Assembly: GCA_021779775.1 (NCBI GenBank)
Contig: JAJYAB010000104.1
Location: 1 to 5,418, forward strand
DNA: 5,418 nucleotides
Reading direction: 5' to 3'
Origin: Actinomycetes bacterium
GTDB taxonomy: Bacteria > Actinomycetota > Acidimicrobiia > Acidimicrobiales > UBA8190
Shown: positions 4,366 through 5,418 of the stretch, piece after piece
Layout: each line of letters opens with the position of its first letter
How positions within the stretch are numbered: position 1 is the first letter of the stretch
Notes under the pieces: generated by a model
What the model was told of the DNA's origin: nothing
Seen by the model: only the letters and a program-made list of their open reading frames with translations
Database searches by the model: none
Made by a program: the position numbers and the translations under genes

Positions 4366-4968
4366 ATGGTGACGGTGAACCAGCCGGTCTTGGACGAGGA
4401 AGACGAGCAGGAGGAGTCGGCGCGCGCGGCGTATGCCCGTGCGGTCGGCTCTCGGCTGCGCGCGGTGCGCAAGCAGATGCGGTTGTCCCTGCAGGCCGTC
4501 GAGGCCATGTCCGAGCAGGAGTTCAAGGCGTCGGTGCTCGGTGCGTACGAGCGTGGGGAGCGCGCCATATCGGTGCCTCGTCTGCAGCGCCTGGCCCGAC
4601 TGTACGACGTGCCCGTCGACCAGCTCCTGCCACAGGCCGAGGACGACACGAACCGCTGGGGAGGCCCGAACGACCAGGAGGCCGCCGGGCCTGCCGCCGA
4701 CCAGGCTCGGGCGCGGCGGGCGTTGCACCCGTGGGACGGCCAGGAGAAGATCACCATCGACCTGACCAAGCTCAACTCGGTCAGCGGTCCCGAGCGCGAC
4801 CTGCTCCGGAGGTTCCTGAGCATGATCCAGGTGCAGCGGCAGGACTTCAACGGACGGATGATCACGATCCGGGCGGAGGACCTCCGGGCCATCGCCTGCC
4901 TGTTCGGGGTGACGCCCGACGCCATGGGCCGGCGCCTCGACGAGCTCGGCCTCCGCATCTCTGCCTGA
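4366..4968 (+). CDS. bldD: BldD-type transcriptional regulator with c-di-GMP-binding signature
   Basis: This 200-residue protein resembles Streptomyces BldD, the master repressor of development, which dimerises through its C-terminal domain on a c-di-GMP tetramer. The XRE-type helix-turn-helix spans about residues 24-90 and includes GSRLRAVRKQ (28-37), AYERGERAISVPRL (60-73) and the end VPVDQLLP (82-89). After a linker, the C-terminal domain (about 126-200) carries IQVQRQDFNGRMITIRAEDL. Within this, R158-Q-D160, eight residues, then R169-A-E-D172 fits the RXD-X8-RXXD c-di-GMP signature exactly. It is longer than Streptomyces BldD (about 167 residues) because of an acidic N-terminal extension (DEEDEQEE, 10-17) and a longer, Gly/Ala/Gln-rich linker. 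It is followed after 16 bp by another regulator gene. The family call rests on alignment from memory; orthology, as opposed to paralogy, is not proven. Confidence 0.88.
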   Translation: MVTVNQPVLDEEDEQEESARAAYARAVGSRLRAVRKQMRLSLQAVEAMSEQEFKASVLGAYERGERAISVPRLQRLARLYDVPVDQLLPQAEDDTNRWGGPNDQEAAGPAADQARARRALHPWDGQEKITIDLTKLNSVSGPERDLLRRFLSMIQVQRQDFNGRMITIRAEDLRAIACLFGVTPDAMGRRLDELGLRISA

Positions 4969-4984
4969 CTGTCGCAGGGTCCGT

Positions 4985-5251
4985 ATGGCCGAGCAGATCC
5001 GCTGGATGAGCACGAAAGAAGCTGCCGAGCGCCTCGGGGTCACCTTAAGGAGCCTGTACCGGTTCATCGACGAGGGGTCCCTCGTGGCCTACAAGTTCGG
5101 GCGGGTGATCCGGCTGAAGCACGACGACGTCGACGGGTTCATCGAGTCGTGCCGGGTCCCTCCTGGCAGCCTCGAGCACCTCTACCCCGAGCTGAAGGGC
5201 AGTGGACCAGGGAACCGAGGAGCAGCCGCCGACCGGCTCGCCGGCGACTAG
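4985..5251 (+). CDS. Small excisionase/MerR-type helix-turn-helix protein
   Basis: This 88-residue protein consists of a single winged HTH of the excisionase (HTH_17) type. The HTH is STKEAAERLGVTLRSLYRFIDEG (9-31), followed by the wing VAYKFGRVIRLKHDDVDGFIE (34-54). A short tail, VPPGSLEHLYPEL (58-70), follows and then a low-complexity end. The fold is like BldC and phage Xis, but no integrase or phage gene is near, so a chromosomal regulator is likelier. The sequence style, especially the FIDEG...YKFGRVIRL and EHLYPE segments, is one I associate with a conserved actinobacterial protein of unknown role. ATG 4985 lies 16 bp after the bldD-like stop; ATG 5006 is an alternative but would remove the residues before the first helix. 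Its target and function are not evident. Confidence 0.88.
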   Translation: MAEQIRWMSTKEAAERLGVTLRSLYRFIDEGSLVAYKFGRVIRLKHDDVDGFIESCRVPPGSLEHLYPELKGSGPGNRGAAADRLAGD

Positions 5252-5260
5252 CGTGCCAGC

Positions 5261-5418
5261 GTGAGCGACGGTGCCGAGTGCCTGTTCTGCCGCATCGTGG
5301 CGGGGGAGGTGCCTGCCGACGTCTTGGCCAGCGACGACGATACCATCGCCTTCCGCGACATCGCGCCGGCAGCGCCCGTGCACGTGCTGGTCGTGCCCCG
5401 GCGCCACATCGACAGTGC
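5261..5418 (+). CDS. HIT-family (HinT-like) protein, N-terminal part, cut by window end
   Basis: The first 52 residues of a histidine-triad nucleotide-binding protein are visible. The string CLFCRIVAGEVPADV (7-21), with the CXXC pair of many bacterial HIT proteins, is followed by FRDIAPAAPVHVLVVPRRHI (about residues 31-50). The catalytic HXHXH motif lies beyond the window. Such proteins hydrolyse nucleoside phosphoramidates or dinucleotide-type substrates. GTG 5261 is the earliest possible start, because the preceding in-frame codons run back to the TAG of the upstream gene (5249-5251) without another start. There is no clear Shine-Dalgarno sequence. The 9-bp spacing suggests co-transcription with the HTH gene. 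In actinobacteria a HIT gene often follows rsmE closely; here two regulators and a large gap lie between them. Confidence 0.9.
   Translation, partial: MSDGAECLFCRIVAGEVPADVLASDDDTIAFRDIAPAAPVHVLVVPRRHIDS

Noticed and set aside
4010..4372. 120-codon open frame on the + strand in the gap
   Set aside because: No family motif, no ribosome binding site, third-position G/C preference fades after the first third, and it runs through the tandem repeat and hairpin.
4985..5251. Phage excisionase or integrated element
   Set aside because: The fold is Xis-like, but there is no integrase, attachment repeat or other phage gene, and the gene lies between conserved chromosomal genes.
4985..5418. HTH-HIT fusion broken by a stop codon
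   Set aside because: Both genes share a reading frame, but the HTH protein ends normally and the HIT protein has its own GTG with a complete N-terminal motif three codons after the stop; the shared frame is coincidental.

Overview
The window looks like chromosomal DNA from a GC-rich actinomycete. The evidence is strong G/C preference at third codon positions, GTG starts, an hrcA-dnaJ pair of the dnaJ2 type, and a BldD-type regulator. An Acidimicrobiia-like lineage is my best guess, but that is an inference from gene style and order. All recognisable genes are on the + strand.

Left part (1-3855): the 3' end of lepA (EF4), then a 141-bp gap, then a tight hrcA-dnaJ-rsmE operon with 1-bp and 2-bp spacers. 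The gap carries a perfect CIRCE operator (TTGGCACTC-N9-GAGTGCCAA, 794-820), the binding site of the HrcA repressor encoded just downstream. The operon is therefore most likely autoregulated and induced by heat or misfolded protein. Three 17-bp tandem repeats sit upstream of the operator and repeat its left arm in the same orientation, an arrangement I do not recognise from standard CIRCE operators.

Middle part (3856-4365): about 510 bp without a convincing gene but rich in symmetry. It holds a possible rsmE terminator, a G-rich segment able to fold as a hairpin or G-quadruplex, a perfect 16-bp palindrome, two CGACGTCG palindromes 21 bp apart, a cluster of GGTGC/GCACC half-sites, a perfect 20-bp tandem duplication, and a 9-bp GC stem-loop just before the next gene. 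It reads as the control region or leader of the downstream genes.

Right part (4366-5418): a BldD-type regulator with an intact c-di-GMP-binding signature (RXD-X8-RXXD), a small excisionase/MerR-type helix-turn-helix protein, and the start of a HIT-family protein (cut by the window end). Spacers are 16 and 9 bp, so these probably form a second operon. In Streptomyces, BldD senses c-di-GMP to repress development and represses its own gene; the dense symmetry upstream suggests similar autoregulation here.

The ordinary genes are housekeeping. The parts worth a second look are the multi-arm CIRCE operator and the elaborate region in front of the BldD-like gene. I see no phage, IS, CRISPR or defence genes.
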